Source: Opisthocomus hoazin
Taxonomy: Eukaryota; Chordata; Aves; Opisthocomiformes; Opisthocomidae
Assembly: GCF_030867145.1 (NCBI RefSeq)
Contig: NC_134419.1
Coordinates: 310,001-374,000 of the forward strand
Reading direction: 5' to 3'
Length of the DNA: 64,000 nt
The position numbers and the translations under genes are program-made. Below the pieces are notes generated by a model. It ran no database searches. It saw only the letters and a program-made list of their open reading frames with translations, and was not told the origin of the DNA. This document shows positions 37,701-49,645 of this stretch, piece by piece. Each line of letters begins with the position of its first letter. The stretch's first letter is position 1.

Positions 37701-40700
37701 TGCTGCGTCTCCTAGGTGGTGTGACACGTACTGTAGGACTAGGTTTAAAAGGTGCTTATCTCGAGAAATGGAAGCTCCTGTTCTTTCACACACGGAGTAA
37801 CCTCTGGTACACGGACGAATGGCCACGCGCTGCCAGTTGCTGCTGTTCCTGACAGCTCTCACCGCTGCAACCCGCCTACCGGGGGCTTGGCCTTCGCCTT
37901 CCGCTGCGCGGAGCGCAACGCACCGACCCTCGCCCCGGTGCAGCACCAGCTGTCGTTCCACCTGAGGAATGGGGAAGCCACGGAGATGCGTACGTCCTGC
38001 CATGAGGTGCTGGGACTGGCACGCCTGGCAAAGTGCTGTAATGATTAGGCAGTCAAATTGTGAGTCTTTAGGGTTCTCCTTCAAAAAATCTAGTTGCAAT
38101 AACTACAAAACTTGATTACAGTGTTATCTGAGGAAAGGAATTATGTTCTTTTTGATAAAAACTAAATTGGTTTTGAGTAAAATATTTGCTCTTCATAGGC
38201 TCATGCAGAAAATTAAAACAAAATAAGATCCCTCCCCCAGTTTAAATTTGACCAAAGTATTTTATCTGCTCATTTACCATAAACAAACTGCATCCAGAGA
38301 GCAGAATAAAAGCTTACGTGTAGTTTCTGTGTGGAATTGGGATATTGCTCTCTGTTTTTAAACAAGAGCTGAAGCGACTCTGAGCTTGATGTCTAGGTAG
38401 ATGTCTGCTGTTGTCACAGAGGAGCTGGCAGGTTGAAGACAGTAATTCTTACAGGCTTTACTTTCTCTTACTGTAAAGAAATCAGGTGGGCAGCTATGAA
38501 AATTTTGGTACGTGATTATCTATTTTTTTAAAGAGTCAAATTTCCTTTCAAAGGTTCTTTTAAAAAATGCACAGTGTGCTGCGTTGGTGTTATTTTCAAC
38601 TGTTGGAAGGCCAGAAGTTAAGCGTTCTCCTTGGTATCACATTATGTAAAATCAAATTGAAAATATACTGCCAAGTAATTGCGTATTTTCAGTAACCAAG
38701 AGTACCAAAGACCTTCTAAAGATCCAGTGCATGGTATATTCAATAGTACAAAGTTATTTAAAATAATTGAGACTAAATTTTATACAGTTGCTTGTTGTTA
38801 AATACATAAGCTCAGGCAAATTCAAGTAAAGCTTGAACAGGGGTGGTGACCGAGAACTGATAAGCTGTGCTGTCCTGAGAGCTTTAGCTGCATTTGATCA
38901 CAACGATTTCTACCGCAATCTGATGCTGTTACCGTTATGTTCCTGTAAACTGATTTAATTACTCAAGTCTCAGAGGAAGAAGCTGTTTCAAGCGAATACT
39001 TGTGACATCTGTGATCTGCATGTAAAGAATTATCTTGGTGAATCAGTCAAGTGACTTTCGTGCTGAAGTGCCTGCTGGATGCCATTTGTGAGCACAACTG
39101 GCTAACGCTTTGGCTCTAATTTGCGGAATGACAACTTAAAGTGATTTTCTGGTATAGATGCTAAATGTTACGGGTGAGAAAAGACGATCAGTTACTAGCG
39201 TGAACGAATACAACTGCCTCCCCAGAAACAACTGAATGCAAAGTGAATGAAATTGTAATTGTAAATGTTCCAATATTTTAGCATAGCAAAAGCAAATACG
39301 AAAATTGAGCTGAAAATACCCTTTTGTGGCTAAGCACGCTTACAAATGGTAAAGATTTGCCAGTTTTAGGAATCTTGTTGCTTATCAGCAATTTTTCCTT
39401 CTGCTGTGAACCCCGGAATTACCTTTCCAAAGGCTGCTGCTGCCTGTTGAACACAGCCATTCTGTCCGCTGGGATGCCTGTAGTCTGCAGCTGGATAGCG
39501 CATTTAAAGTGTAACAGAATTAGTTGTAGGAGCTGGAAATAAAACACAGCTTGACAAAAGTCATCTCAAGAGGAAGCTGTGAAAGGTGGGTAGAGCTGGG
39601 GAAAAGTGTGGTTATGCCCTGGCACACTGGGGCAGGGGTGCGTGGAGGAGGGCAGTACTGGCCCCCTGCACCTTCTGGCACGGCTGCAGGACTGCGAAAC
39701 ATGACCGCGGTCTCGCCTTCGGAAACATTCAGGGGGGTTAGAAAACCAGAAAAGCCTGGTAAAAACTGTTCAATATTGTAAGCACTGGAGTAACATGGCT
39801 CCTAATCTTTCACCGAGAATCAGGTGACTGTGTGGTTTTCTCGTTGTAGCATCTTTTTGGTTTTTTTTGTACGAGGTCCCTGGCAGACTTTAATAATTGG
39901 AGTTAACAGGTATAAAGTAACAAGATGGCAACAGATAGGGTAACCTTTCTAGGTCAAGCCTGTCAAAAAAAATCTTCCTGAATTTGGTATCATTTGTCAG
40001 AGGAGCGTGCGATCATATCACACACCAGTTTCTGACAAACCGTATTTCTAAGAACGTAAATTCTGTACGTGCCGTTACACACTGTGAAGGTTTGGAGGTG
40101 GTGGGGCAGCCATGGCGGGGCCATGGGCGAGCAGAGCGCAGGCCCCACAGCCCGTGGGGCAGCAGGCCGGCGGTGGGAGCAGTGGGGGTCCCCGCGGTGG
40201 GCCCGGGTGACAGCAGCTCGGTGGGCACAGTGACATGGCCTGGGCCGCACACGCTGACGGAGTCGTGCAGGGCAGGGGGCTGGCTTTGGGCCTTGGCAGT
40301 CGCAGGTTTCTGCAGACCTCCATTTCCATTCTGAGGCACAGCTCTGCGTGTCTTTGAGCTGAGGTGAAATAAAGCCCCAAAGCTTCCATCAACGGGCAGC
40401 GACACCCGCTCCCGTGCGGCTAAGCGCCGGCAGAGCCCGCCGGCTGGCTGTCCCGTCCCCGGTGTCGGGGGTCCCACAGGGCCCTCCTCACCGCCCGGGG
40501 GGCTCCTGGCAGCGAAAGCGGCCGTTGTGGCTTTTAAAAGCGGGGAGGTGGCTTTCAGCCCGTTTGTTCAGAAGGGCCCAGACCATCTTCTGAAGGTACA
40601 GCGGTTCCAGCACCGCCTGCTCCGGCCTGCTGGGAACGGCCGCAAGCGACAGTAAATGCCGTTAATGAACACGAGCAGTTTCCACAGGCTTTGCAGCGCT

Positions 40701-41610
40701 GTGAGCTTGCACCACACGTGGGAAGAGAAAATTTAGCACTGAAAAAGGAGAGATGCAAAGAAAAAGCATCGGCCTTCAACTCCAACCCAAAGAGTCTGCA
40801 TTTCGGAGACAGAGGAAGCCTGTTTCAGAATTCAGAGACTGTTAACTTTACCTATGGTCGTGAATGCATCTGTGTAAGGTGGGAGAGGGATCACAGATAC
40901 TCGTGTTGTGCATACACCAGAGCTTCGGTATGCTTTCAAGGGCAGAGCTGTGGGGCTGTGTACTGGGAGGAAAGGGTATTCAATGCAATCACTTCATTTT
41001 TGGGGAAGCTTCTTTTTCCTTTCACTTTTTTTCAAATTCAATCCAAGCACCGCAATAATGGCCCAAACATCCATGCCATGCTCTTTGGTCCCGCCAAGTG
41101 CCAGGTGCCTGCCACATGCCGCCCATCCAGCAGCAATTCAGCATCAGAAACGACCCCCCCCCCCCCGGTTCCGTTAGAATTAAAGAAGGCCTATTCCACC
41201 CAAATACACATCAAGTTTGAGAAAAACATATGTGCCGTATTACTTTTGAAGGTTTCTTGTGGTATTTCAACATCTTACATACTTGGTTGTCTCACAAGCT
41301 GACGTTCTTCAATCTTCAAAATTTGTCACCAGCACCTTGCCCCTCCAGAATGGAGAAAAATAGCAGGGCCTGCTCCTTCTGCTGTTTGCTCAACTTGTGC
41401 TGCAGCCAAGGACAGCATCAACCAGCCGGCATCCCACTTGATACAACTGCAATGTTCTGGCAAGGACGGAAACGCGTTGGCCTCCTGCGTTCCCAGGCCC
41501 AAGCCAGGTGCTGAGCTCTTTCATGCCACCAGAAATGGGATGAAAGCAACCACACCACACTGCTCAAGCTAGAAGTCAGTAACACAAACAAGAAATACAA
41601 AAGACTCAAG
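37701..41610. other. Gene-free region between the orphan island and the TYW3 3' end
   Basis: Mostly AT-rich and free of recognised repeats, with a CpG-rich patch at 40.08-40.63 kb and a 12-nt C tract near 41.16 kb. A 203-codon plus-strand frame at 40691-41302 has no domain resemblance and is treated as chance. Confidence 0.55.
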
Positions 41611-41616
41611 TTTATT
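41611..41616 (-). terminator. TYW3: Candidate TYW3 poly(A) signal
   Basis: AATAAA on the minus strand, about 1.18 kb past the TYW3 stop. A GU-rich stretch (TTGTTTGTGTT) follows 20-35 nt downstream, as expected for a cleavage element. The intervening 41617-42792 would be the 3' UTR. A closer but weaker ATTAAA lies at 42664-42669. Confidence 0.5.
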
Positions 41617-42792
41617 TGTTTTGGCACGCCTGCTACTGGAAACACAGCCTAGCAGGTCTTCCAGAATCTATTTAAAGCCCCCAATTACTTTTCCCTTTGG
41701 CTGCCACCTAGTATGTAAAATTTTTACAGTGGAACTAAAATGTCCCCAAGACATTGGCTTATGTAATGGAAACAGTAAGTCCTGCCTATATGAACTGGGA
41801 GCTATGGCACCAAATAAACCATTTCCTTCAGTCAGGGTCTTGTTTTGCAGTGTTAGCTACCACTCAGCCATAAAAGGAAGGGCTCAGAATCCATTGTTGC
41901 TAAGTTTATAAATTCACCATTTTTTCTGAAAACTACGAGTATGGAGTAACTTTCCCAGCGCTAGAATACAGGAACACACGAGTTACTGCACTGTTTAACA
42001 TTTGTCGCATGTCAGTAGTTCACAGCCTGGTACTGTAGGCTTCAGCTGACTTTCTGCCCAACAGCTGGACTCAAAGCTGGGTGCTGGCCACACAGAATGG
42101 CACGTGAGTGAGTCAACCAACACAGAGCTGGCTAAAAGAAGCAAAGAAAAATAACACTTAATGGCTGCTGGCCAAGCAAAGCAGAACACATGAACACCGT
42201 GGGGCTGGAGCTGAGGCAGAGTAAAGTACAGGAAAACAGCGTCAGCTTCGCTGCCCAGTGCAACAGTCAGGAAGGATCCTGGATGTGCCTGGCTGAAGCT
42301 GGCACAGAGCAGTGAGTAGCTTCCACCTTGCTATTCCAGCCTCCACTCCAGGTACTGTTCTTCAGCTGACTAACAGGTGGCTTTGTGTCGTTTTGAAAGG
42401 GTCATCTATATTGCTGCACACCGTCTTGCAGAGCTCATACAGGGATTAAAAACCTTCAAGGGTAACAACCAGTTTTTAGAGTTTCTCTGCTCTGCAAAAA
42501 CCAGAAGGCCTGAACTCGGCATTTGGAAGTGAAATGCTTCCATAGAGAACCTGGCCAAAGGCTGTAGCAAACCAGTTATTTCTGTGATAACTGACAGAGT
42601 AAGAGAGCGTTAATTCAACAGTGCTGTCAATGCCCTGTGGCATTAAACCTGTTCACAATTCTGTTTAATTACCTTTTTTTCTGATAATTGTCCATGAGAG
42701 TGCTATTACTTAGAACAGAGCGGTACTTATATCTCTTACAAAGAGCATCACAATTATTATTCGGTTTGCCATGTGCTTTCAAATGCCTTAGT
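41617..42792 (-). other. TYW3: Presumed TYW3 3' untranslated region
   Basis: Sequence between the TYW3 stop codon and the best poly(A) signal. It has no repeat of a recognised family and no convincing open frame. Extent is inferred from the signal alone; use of the ATTAAA at 42664-42669 would make it only about 0.15 kb. Confidence 0.45.
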
Positions 42793-43015
42793 CTATATCA
42801 TCATTTCAGCAAAAATATCAAGATTGCTTTCTGGATCATCCTCAGGCTGCAATTCTTCATCATGATCCTTTGGAGAGGTGCGTACACCTTGTTCTCGAAT
42901 CGTCTTTCTCTTCCTTCTGTGAACGTACACAGAGCAATTCTTCTCCATCTCTTCAGCAGGCAAGTTGTTTGTGCTGACAGCAGTTTTCAAAGCTAACTCT
43001 AAGCGTTTGTAGAAT
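42793..43015 (-). CDS. TYW3: TYW3 last coding exon (exon 6)
   Basis: Completes codon 187 and runs to the stop at 42793-42795. It begins FYKRLELAL, passes a basic stretch (HRRKRK) and ends in an acidic tail, the same architecture as the mammalian C-terminus. The acceptor is TTGTTTCTTTCTAG. Confidence 0.94.
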
Positions 43016-46000
43016 CTAGAAAGAAACAATTGTGTAGTTACTATTTTTGTAGGTTTGCTCAGGATCTGAAAAACTAGTCTGAGAAACTAATGCTTTTGTA
43101 ATATAATCAAAACGTGTTAAGAAAATCATTGCTAACAGTGAAATGTTCTAGCCAACACTGGAAGAAAAATCAAAATAGCAGCACGTGTCCTTGTGTATGC
43201 CATGCACTTCTCTTCGTAATGCTAACGCACACATTAGAAATCAATTAGTGGATGCATTCACATGCCGTGAAGACCCCGTTAATCTTACAGAAACCATAAA
43301 ATGGTGTAGGTTAAATGTCTGATGAATGCTAGCATTAACGATCAGATGGACTGCTACTATTAGCAATTACTTTTAACAGCTACAGAGATTTTCAAGGGAC
43401 GTATAAAAAGAAATTGGTCTTGGTACACGCAGGTGCCTCTCCTTTTGACCCCTGTGGTCTTTGGCTCTTCTGCCTATTCTGTCCCTGAGCTGGAGGCAAA
43501 TGTGAAGACACAAAGTGTGTGTAACCCTCCACCAGCTTCCTAAATCATCAGTTTCGGAAACTATACACAGTATTTAGTGGATTAAAGTGTGCACTGCAGT
43601 CTGAATACTTCTGAAACGGTCGCTGTGTTAGAATAATAAATAAATAAATAAATAAATAAGCATTAGAAAAGGAAACTTCAAACCTACTCAGTAACAAAGA
43701 CAGTCTGCAAACTCATCTTGTGTACAGGTTTTTGCCTGAACAGTTTTTAGTCTTCAGAGCTCAAAAAAACTAATTGAAATTGTATTTTAGATGTTGAGCG
43801 GGTTGTCTGGTTTTGTTTGTTTGTTCGTGTGGTTGTTGTTTTTTTTTTACATAGCCTCTCTCACTTCTGGATTTAGATGTCATGAATAGGATTGGTGTAC
43901 TTTTACAAACCTGTCAATCCTCCTTCTGTTTTCTTCCATTTTCTGATTAGCTAAGTGTATCAGAAATTCAATATATTCTTCAGAGACCATCAATTTCCCG
44001 TTGTGGCTCAGTGGAACTTCTAAGCAATGAGTGCTCCGGACAGCCTAAAAAAACACAGAGAAGTATTTATCTAGAATGAAGTTTTTTATTTTATGAAGGT
44101 TATTTAAATAATATGGGGAGTTCATCACAGGAAAAAACCCACTTACCCACACAACGGGTTACTTTGCTACCAACTAAAGCAGAAAGATATTTCTTTGCTA
44201 CAGCATGCCCTGTGATAACTGTTTATCATATTACAGTTCAGATCTTGGCTCGTAAAAATCAAGGTTAACAGTAACGGTACGATCTTGTTATGTTCCTTAC
44301 AGGTAAGTAGAAAAGCCCTTACCATCACAATTTTTCCTCCTCTGCCAACCGTAATACCAGAGTTCCTGAACCCAGAGTCGATAGCCACTGAATGCTGCAG
44401 AACAAATACATGTGTTAAACAGGTGTTCTACACTTTCACAGCAAGAAATACTTATGGATGGGTTGCAATGAAGTTTATAATTGCAGCTGTGCAAAAAACT
44501 TGTTCAAAACCATCTCCCCAAATTAATGCGACAATAGTTACATTAAAATGTTTTTAAGATCAAACCCACAGAGTATCACAAATCGTGGTTGGTTTTCCAA
44601 GAACCACAGTCCATCCTGATCATCTAATCTTCCTCCGTCAGTGCAGATGGGACATTAACGCTTCTCTGGGCACTGTACTATTTTATCCTGAAGAGCTGGT
44701 AGCCGTGTAGACAGTCGTGTAACACTTTTATAGCTAAAAGTGCAGCACTACTATGAAAGAAGTTAATCAACACACTTCTACATTAGTGAAGGAAGAAACC
44801 TATCACACGTTACTCTCCAGAGTCATTCTGGAAAAGCAGAAGGCAAAAGTCCTACTTGGCTGAAATACTGGAGTCAAAGGGCCTGGCTGGTAGCAAAACG
44901 ACATCTAAAAAAATCATCGCTTTCAGCCAGCAAAAGCAACCCAGGCTCACTGGGAAAAACTTTTTATGGGGCAACCTGCTTCAGCTCAAACAGTAAGGCA
45001 ATTTTGTTTTCTAAAAAGGACAGCAAAATCTCTGCTAAGTTTAAAGCTGTATTTTCTTCATCAGCTTACTTTTACTACCCCAATTATTAAACATACAGCA
45101 CATCTGGGTCTACTTTTAAGTGCTAAAGCTTACTCAGGAGCCAATACTTTCACTTTTACAGCAAGTAATAACAGAACAACAATGTAACATTGTTACTTCA
45201 TGTCATTTTACCAGAAGCTGTGCATCTTGCAGCTCTCGACACAGCACATGAAGAACAAATGGTTCAAACTTCAGCACAACGTCACCAGTGGCTTTCTCTA
45301 GTGCTGTCATCTGGAAAATACACCAGAACATTTATATTTAAACTGCAAATACCTACTGTTGCTACAAAAAGAAAAAAAAAAAAAAGAAAATAGCTAGTCA
45401 GTGTGTGAAACAAGCATTAAAAATGCAGCAATTGAGCGCCAAGCAATCGGGTTTGTTCAGCTGCTTTTGACTTTTCATTGCTCATAATACATAGAAATCC
45501 CATGGATTTCCATGATTCTGTTTGCTAAACTGATTAGGTTTGATAGCAATTCATAGCAAGATAGACTTTAAAAAGTGTGCTTCCCTGTTTATTTCTTTGT
45601 AGATTCGAAAGAACTGATACAGTCAGTACAGCATGGGAAGAGGACTGTTTTACTGCAATCAGATGAAACCCGAGCACGTTCTTTATTTTTTTTTTTAAAC
45701 TGTTCTTTAAAATCAAAGACATTCAGATTCTGAAGTACATTCCTCAACTTCAAAAATCTTTCTGGAGTTCAGCATATTAAATTCATGGCCTAACATACTT
45801 GAACACATTTTAATCCTAGTTTAAATAATAATGCACAGCCTACTGTATAAGACTTCTAAAAAATTCAGAGTTGAAACAAGAGGTATAAACCCACAAGGAA
45901 AAAAAAAGAGGAAAGTAACTTCACAATTATGAAATTGAAGAAATTCCCTTCAGATTCCTCAGTTCTGCTACAAGACTGAGAAGCTAATGGAAATTTTGCC

Positions 46001-49000
46001 TGGATTTGTGAGTGTGGAGAAAACTGTATGACATTCTGCATAGGTTATTATTACAATTTCTCTATTTTCCTATGGTGTCTTTTTTCAGAGCAATCTTAAC
46101 GGCCGCTATTACTTTTGCCATTCAGAAAGATTGCTTTGAGGGCAGTTATATCACTTATTTCATTTTATGATTATTTAATCACAAGCACTATTCCTGCCCC
46201 CTTCTTGTTTGCCTTCACTTGCTTAATTCTCAGCACTAAGAAATTTGCTGCGTTAACTCGAGAAACTTCAGCTGTTTTCCCATGCTTTGTTGTTTCATCT
46301 AGCACTTCTCATCTTTCCTGTAAAATGAAAATATTCAACAAAATCATCAGGCAATAATCAAATTTGTATGATTTTTTTAAGACATGATGGCATAAAGGAA
46401 AACTGCTGAAGTAACACTCTCTCCTTTCCTCTAAACTTTGACAAGTATTTAAATGTATTTATGCGGGACCTCCTCCATATTCTTATTTTAAGCTGAAAGA
46501 AGGTCTTTCTGAATGGCTAAGTTTGTAATTCGTGTGCCAGATTTCACAAAATGCCCAAGTAACCCCAGCTGTGCTCAAGCGGATGAGAAGCAGAGAGGAC
46601 CCACGCTGCACAGCGCAGTGCTCCACCGAAATGCCTGAGCTAACCTGCTCAGCACGGCCCCGCACCACACGCTGTCCGCCCGGGCCGTGGTGGTCCCAGC
46701 AGGAACGTGAACCCACGCCGCAGCCAGCATTCACCGTGCGTACTGCGGGCTGCGGCCTGCCATGGACGCAGGCGTTCCCACTCCAGGCACGCTTCCGCGA
46801 CCCCCCTTCAGACATTGCCCGTGTTTGGGAACTCTGCTCCAGCCACCGGAGCAACGCGTGCCCCGCTGCGGCAAGCGGCTGAGCCAGCCAGACTTCTCCC
46901 CTAGACAAGCATGTTACGAGCTGCGACCGGTGCGCGTGACATCGGCGAGGGTGTTTCTATGCGTTTCTGTTTCCCTGAAAAGGCTAAGTAATTTAGCAGA
47001 CACTCTAGAGGTAGCCTTTCAGTGAGAACACAGCTAGTTCAGAAAGTCACTCTGACTGAAATCATCTACGTGTACTAGCACTGCCCCAAAGCTGTTTTAC
47101 AATACTTGTTTCCTCAAAAAGCTTATTAATAGAACAAAATATTTTCAGTAAAGGTTTTTTATTATCTTACTGCATCTAGACCATTAATTTCACGCAAACT
47201 CAGTTTAATAGGAAAACACTGAAAGTAGTTTTCTATTGAGCCCCATGAATTCCGAAGCCCTGATTTGCTCCCAGTGAAGCTGAAAACACCCGACGGCAAT
47301 AGGATTAGGCCCCTCACCTCTGAAGAGTCAAAGTCTAACTGCCGTCATGAAGCGACAGAAAGCACCCATCAGCGATACGTAAAAAAATCTCACACAAATG
47401 AAAACCCCTCTGTTCAAACAGAGGAACAAATATCCTATGTTCATACCGCTGAGGTTAATATACGCAGTGAGGTCAAACGATCCCACAGCTGGAAAGCACA
47501 ACACACGGCATGCAAGAGCCTGACTTCTCATTTCCTAAACACTGCACTAGCAAAGATTTGTCATACATTATAGTACTTTAAAAATGATTCAAAGACTTTT
47601 TTCTCACACTTGCATTTCATGCATTAAAATTCCAGTCTACGCGTTAAAGGGAACAGGAAAAGTAAAAATATTTCCTCTTGTAAGAGTCAGCAACAACCTA
47701 CTGTGTCCTGCTCAGCCTGAAATGTACTCATGGAAATTTCAGCAAGATCTACTTTGCTAGAACACATAGTAATGAAGAGAAATATTTTGTAGGGTTTGTT
47801 GTGCATGTGTGCGAATGTATGCATATGGTAAAGTGGGCTATGCACGAGTGAGAGAATTCTGATCTCGTAACTGCTTCTTTTTGGGGCAAAGCAGAGATGT
47901 CTGCAGAGAGCAGACTATTCTGAAAGCATACTAAAAAAAACCCCACGTTGTTTTTGTGTTTTTTTCTTTTTTAGATTTCAGGGGATTTCAAGATACTAAA
48001 TTAAAAATGCAGTATAAGAGATTCATGGTTACACTAGTTTCAGGTGTCTGTAAACGAAAGGCTGTCACTGCAGCAAGGTGGGCTCAAGATAGTTTTTTTA
48101 ACTCCAGACAGTTTTCACTGCCTTGAAGGAGTCAGTTACTACAAAATGAACACATTTGCTGCCGTGCTTACATGTCTACATTTAACGGAAACAAAGGAAT
48201 TAATTTTGGTTACTTCTGGAATTGCTGACCACAACAGCAAAGCACGAATGGTCACAGCTTATGAAACAGTTAATGAGGATAACCCAAAATACTTGTTAGT
48301 CCCAGCTGACCCGTTCTGAAAGCGGCGTTACAGCTACTGCAATGAAGGTGCACGTCAGACCCCGACTGCTGGAGGACGGGACGAAGGCCACGCTGTCCTG
48401 CACCCGTGTCCCGCAGCAACGCTGCTGCTCGAGGAAGCACCGTCTCAGACGCTGCCTGACACAGAACTTGGACGAGCCGGACGCCTGGCTTCACACGACA
48501 GATGTCACCGCGGTGTTAGCGAGGAGCGTGCCGACCCCGCGCAGCCCGGTGCAGCCTCCAGTGCCCGGCTGCTCGCTGCCCCGAGACCACCAAGCGCTCT
48601 GCGGAAACGGACGGCGCTTTGCTTTCGGACAGGAAGGCTTTTAACCCGAACCTGGTCTGCAGCTGACACCTGGCCGGCAACCCGGCAGGGAAGGAGAACG
48701 CAGAGCGGACACAAAGCCGCAGGAACGCGCAGCCCCAGAAGAGGAAGGGCATCTCCGCTCGCTGCCAGCAAGCGAGGGGCGCTGGGGAGCACCGCAGCCG
48801 CCGCGCCTCGGGCGCTGGGAGATGGCTTCCCGGCAGACCGTCCCCTGCGGCTGCGGCACCGCGAGCTGCGCGCTGCGAACGGCTCTCCGGGCTCGCGCGC
48901 AGCCCCTGCAGCCCCGCGCGCTCGGTGCTGCGGGGCCACCCGAGAAACGTCTTCACGCTCCTCAGGGCGCGCTCGCCGCACCGCGCCGCGCCGCACCGCG

Positions 49001-49444
49001 CCGCGCCGCCCTCTTACCACGTGGTCCCTGTCGCACAGCTCGTGGGTCACCAGCAGCCAGGCGCAGTCCTTCTTCTGGACGGCGCAGCCCCGCGCGGCCT
49101 GCCAGCGGAGGGGAGGGCGGCGTCACGCGTCCGCTCGCCGAACGGACCGCCCCCCCCCCGGCCCGGGCCCAGGCCCACCCCCCCCCCGGCCCAGGCCCAC
49201 CACCCGCGCTGTCGCCATGGAGACCCGGCCCCGCCCCCCGCACCGCCCGCCCCCGGGCCCCGCACCGCACCGCCGCGTGGCCCTGCGCCAGGACGAGGCG
49301 GCCGGAGCACGAGCTGGTGGTGCAGAACTGCGCTCGCGCGTTCAGTAACCGCACCACGGGGGCGGCGCGCGCGTCCAGCGCGCCCTTCCTGCTGCCGTCC
49401 GCGCGCGCCAGGCGCTGCGCCTTCCGCCGCTGGAAGGCCGCCAT
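42793..49444 (-). CDS. TYW3: TYW3, tRNA-yW synthesizing protein 3 homolog (six coding exons)
   Basis: SAM-dependent N4-methyltransferase that converts yW-86 to yW-72 in wybutosine synthesis at position 37 of tRNA-Phe (family knowledge). Coding exons on the minus strand are 49271-49444, 49018-49098, 45212-45310, 44323-44394, 43911-44044 and 42793-43015. They join in frame to 260 residues; human TYW3 is about 259. Motifs matching the family in order are [10 protein letters not shown] (40-49), WLLVTHELC (72-80), [10 protein letters not shown] (98-107), [14 protein letters not shown] (122-135), a [11 protein letters not shown] stretch, and a basic then acidic C-terminal tail. The start has a good Kozak context (G at -3 and +4), and the first exon aligns with the family N-terminus from residue 1. 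Splice sites are GT-AG, but the exon 1 donor is weak. Head to head with CRYZ. Assignment is secure; the exact exon 1 donor is the only soft spot. Confidence 0.95.
43634..43659. repeat. (TAAA)n microsatellite
   Basis: About six tandem TAAA units, within TYW3 intron 5. Confidence 0.9.
43911..44044 (-). CDS. TYW3: TYW3 coding exon 5
   Basis: Residues 143-186 plus two bases of codon 187. It reads [17 protein letters not shown], then the [21 protein letters not shown] helix region. The acceptor is TTTTTTTAG and the donor is GTTTGT. Confidence 0.95.
44323..44394 (-). CDS. TYW3: TYW3 coding exon 4
   Basis: 24 codons, residues 119-142, holding the family signature [14 protein letters not shown]. 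The acceptor is TTTGTTCTGCAG and the donor is GTAAGG. Confidence 0.96.
45212..45310 (-). CDS. TYW3: TYW3 coding exon 3
   Basis: 33 codons, residues 86-118, containing [19 protein letters not shown]. The acceptor is TATTTTCCAG and the donor is GTAAAA, both phase 0. It is flanked by intron 2 (3.7 kb) and intron 3 (0.8 kb). Confidence 0.95.
45311..49017 (-). other. TYW3: TYW3 intron 2
   Basis: 3.7-kb intron, the largest in the gene. It is AT-rich up to about 46.5 kb. A modest GC-rich patch at 46.55-46.95 kb follows, then AT-rich sequence, and the left part of the shared CpG island from about 48.35 kb. No CR1 copy or coding exon was recognised inside it. Confidence 0.85.
49018..49098 (-). CDS. 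TYW3: TYW3 coding exon 2
   Basis: 27 codons, residues 59-85, containing [16 protein letters not shown]. The acceptor has a clear pyrimidine tract ending in GGCAG (AG at 49100-49099), and the donor is GTAAGAG. Both ends are phase 0. Intron 1 upstream is only 172 nt. Confidence 0.92.
49271..49444 (-). CDS. TYW3: TYW3 coding exon 1
   Basis: Codes for residues 1-58, including the conserved [10 protein letters not shown] motif. ATG is at 49444-49442. It ends in phase 0 before GTGCGG (49270-49265), a weak donor. The predicted junction leaves about three extra small residues compared with the mammalian protein. The exon lies inside the CpG island. Confidence 0.8.
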
Positions 49445-49589
49445 CGCCGACCCCGCGCCGCGCGCGCCGGACAGCAGCCCGCGAGCGCCAAACCTCCCCG
49501 CGAAACGGCCGAGGGGCGGGCGGGGCCGCGCGGGGGGCGGGGCGACCGACGCAGCGCCCGCCCCGCGCCTCCCCCTGCCCCGCCGCGCT

Positions 49590-49645
49590 CCGCGGCCGAT
49601 CGGCCCCGGCCCGCGCCCCGCCGCTGGGGCAGGAGCTCTCCGCAG
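49590..49645 (+). other. CRYZ: Candidate CRYZ non-coding exon 1 (3' end)
   Basis: The first CRYZ coding exon has a strong acceptor 14 nt before its ATG, so an upstream non-coding exon is required. A good donor, CGCAG|GTAGGC, lies at 49645/49646 just outside TYW3 and on the expected strand. The transcription start is not determined, so the left edge is arbitrary. Other donors within the island are possible. Confidence 0.4.

Noticed and set aside
36613-38099. Open frames of 354 and 271 codons on the minus strand
   Set aside because: Low-complexity Pro/Arg/Gly/Ala translation of a CpG island that includes a poly-C tract; no domain or splice structure.
40691-41302. 203-codon plus-strand frame
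   Set aside because: No recognisable domain, crosses a C tract, and lies just beyond the TYW3 3' end; judged chance.
1-42000. LHX8 exons, expected by synteny on the minus strand
   Set aside because: No LIM-domain or homeodomain residues were found in any frame; the gene probably lies beyond the left edge.
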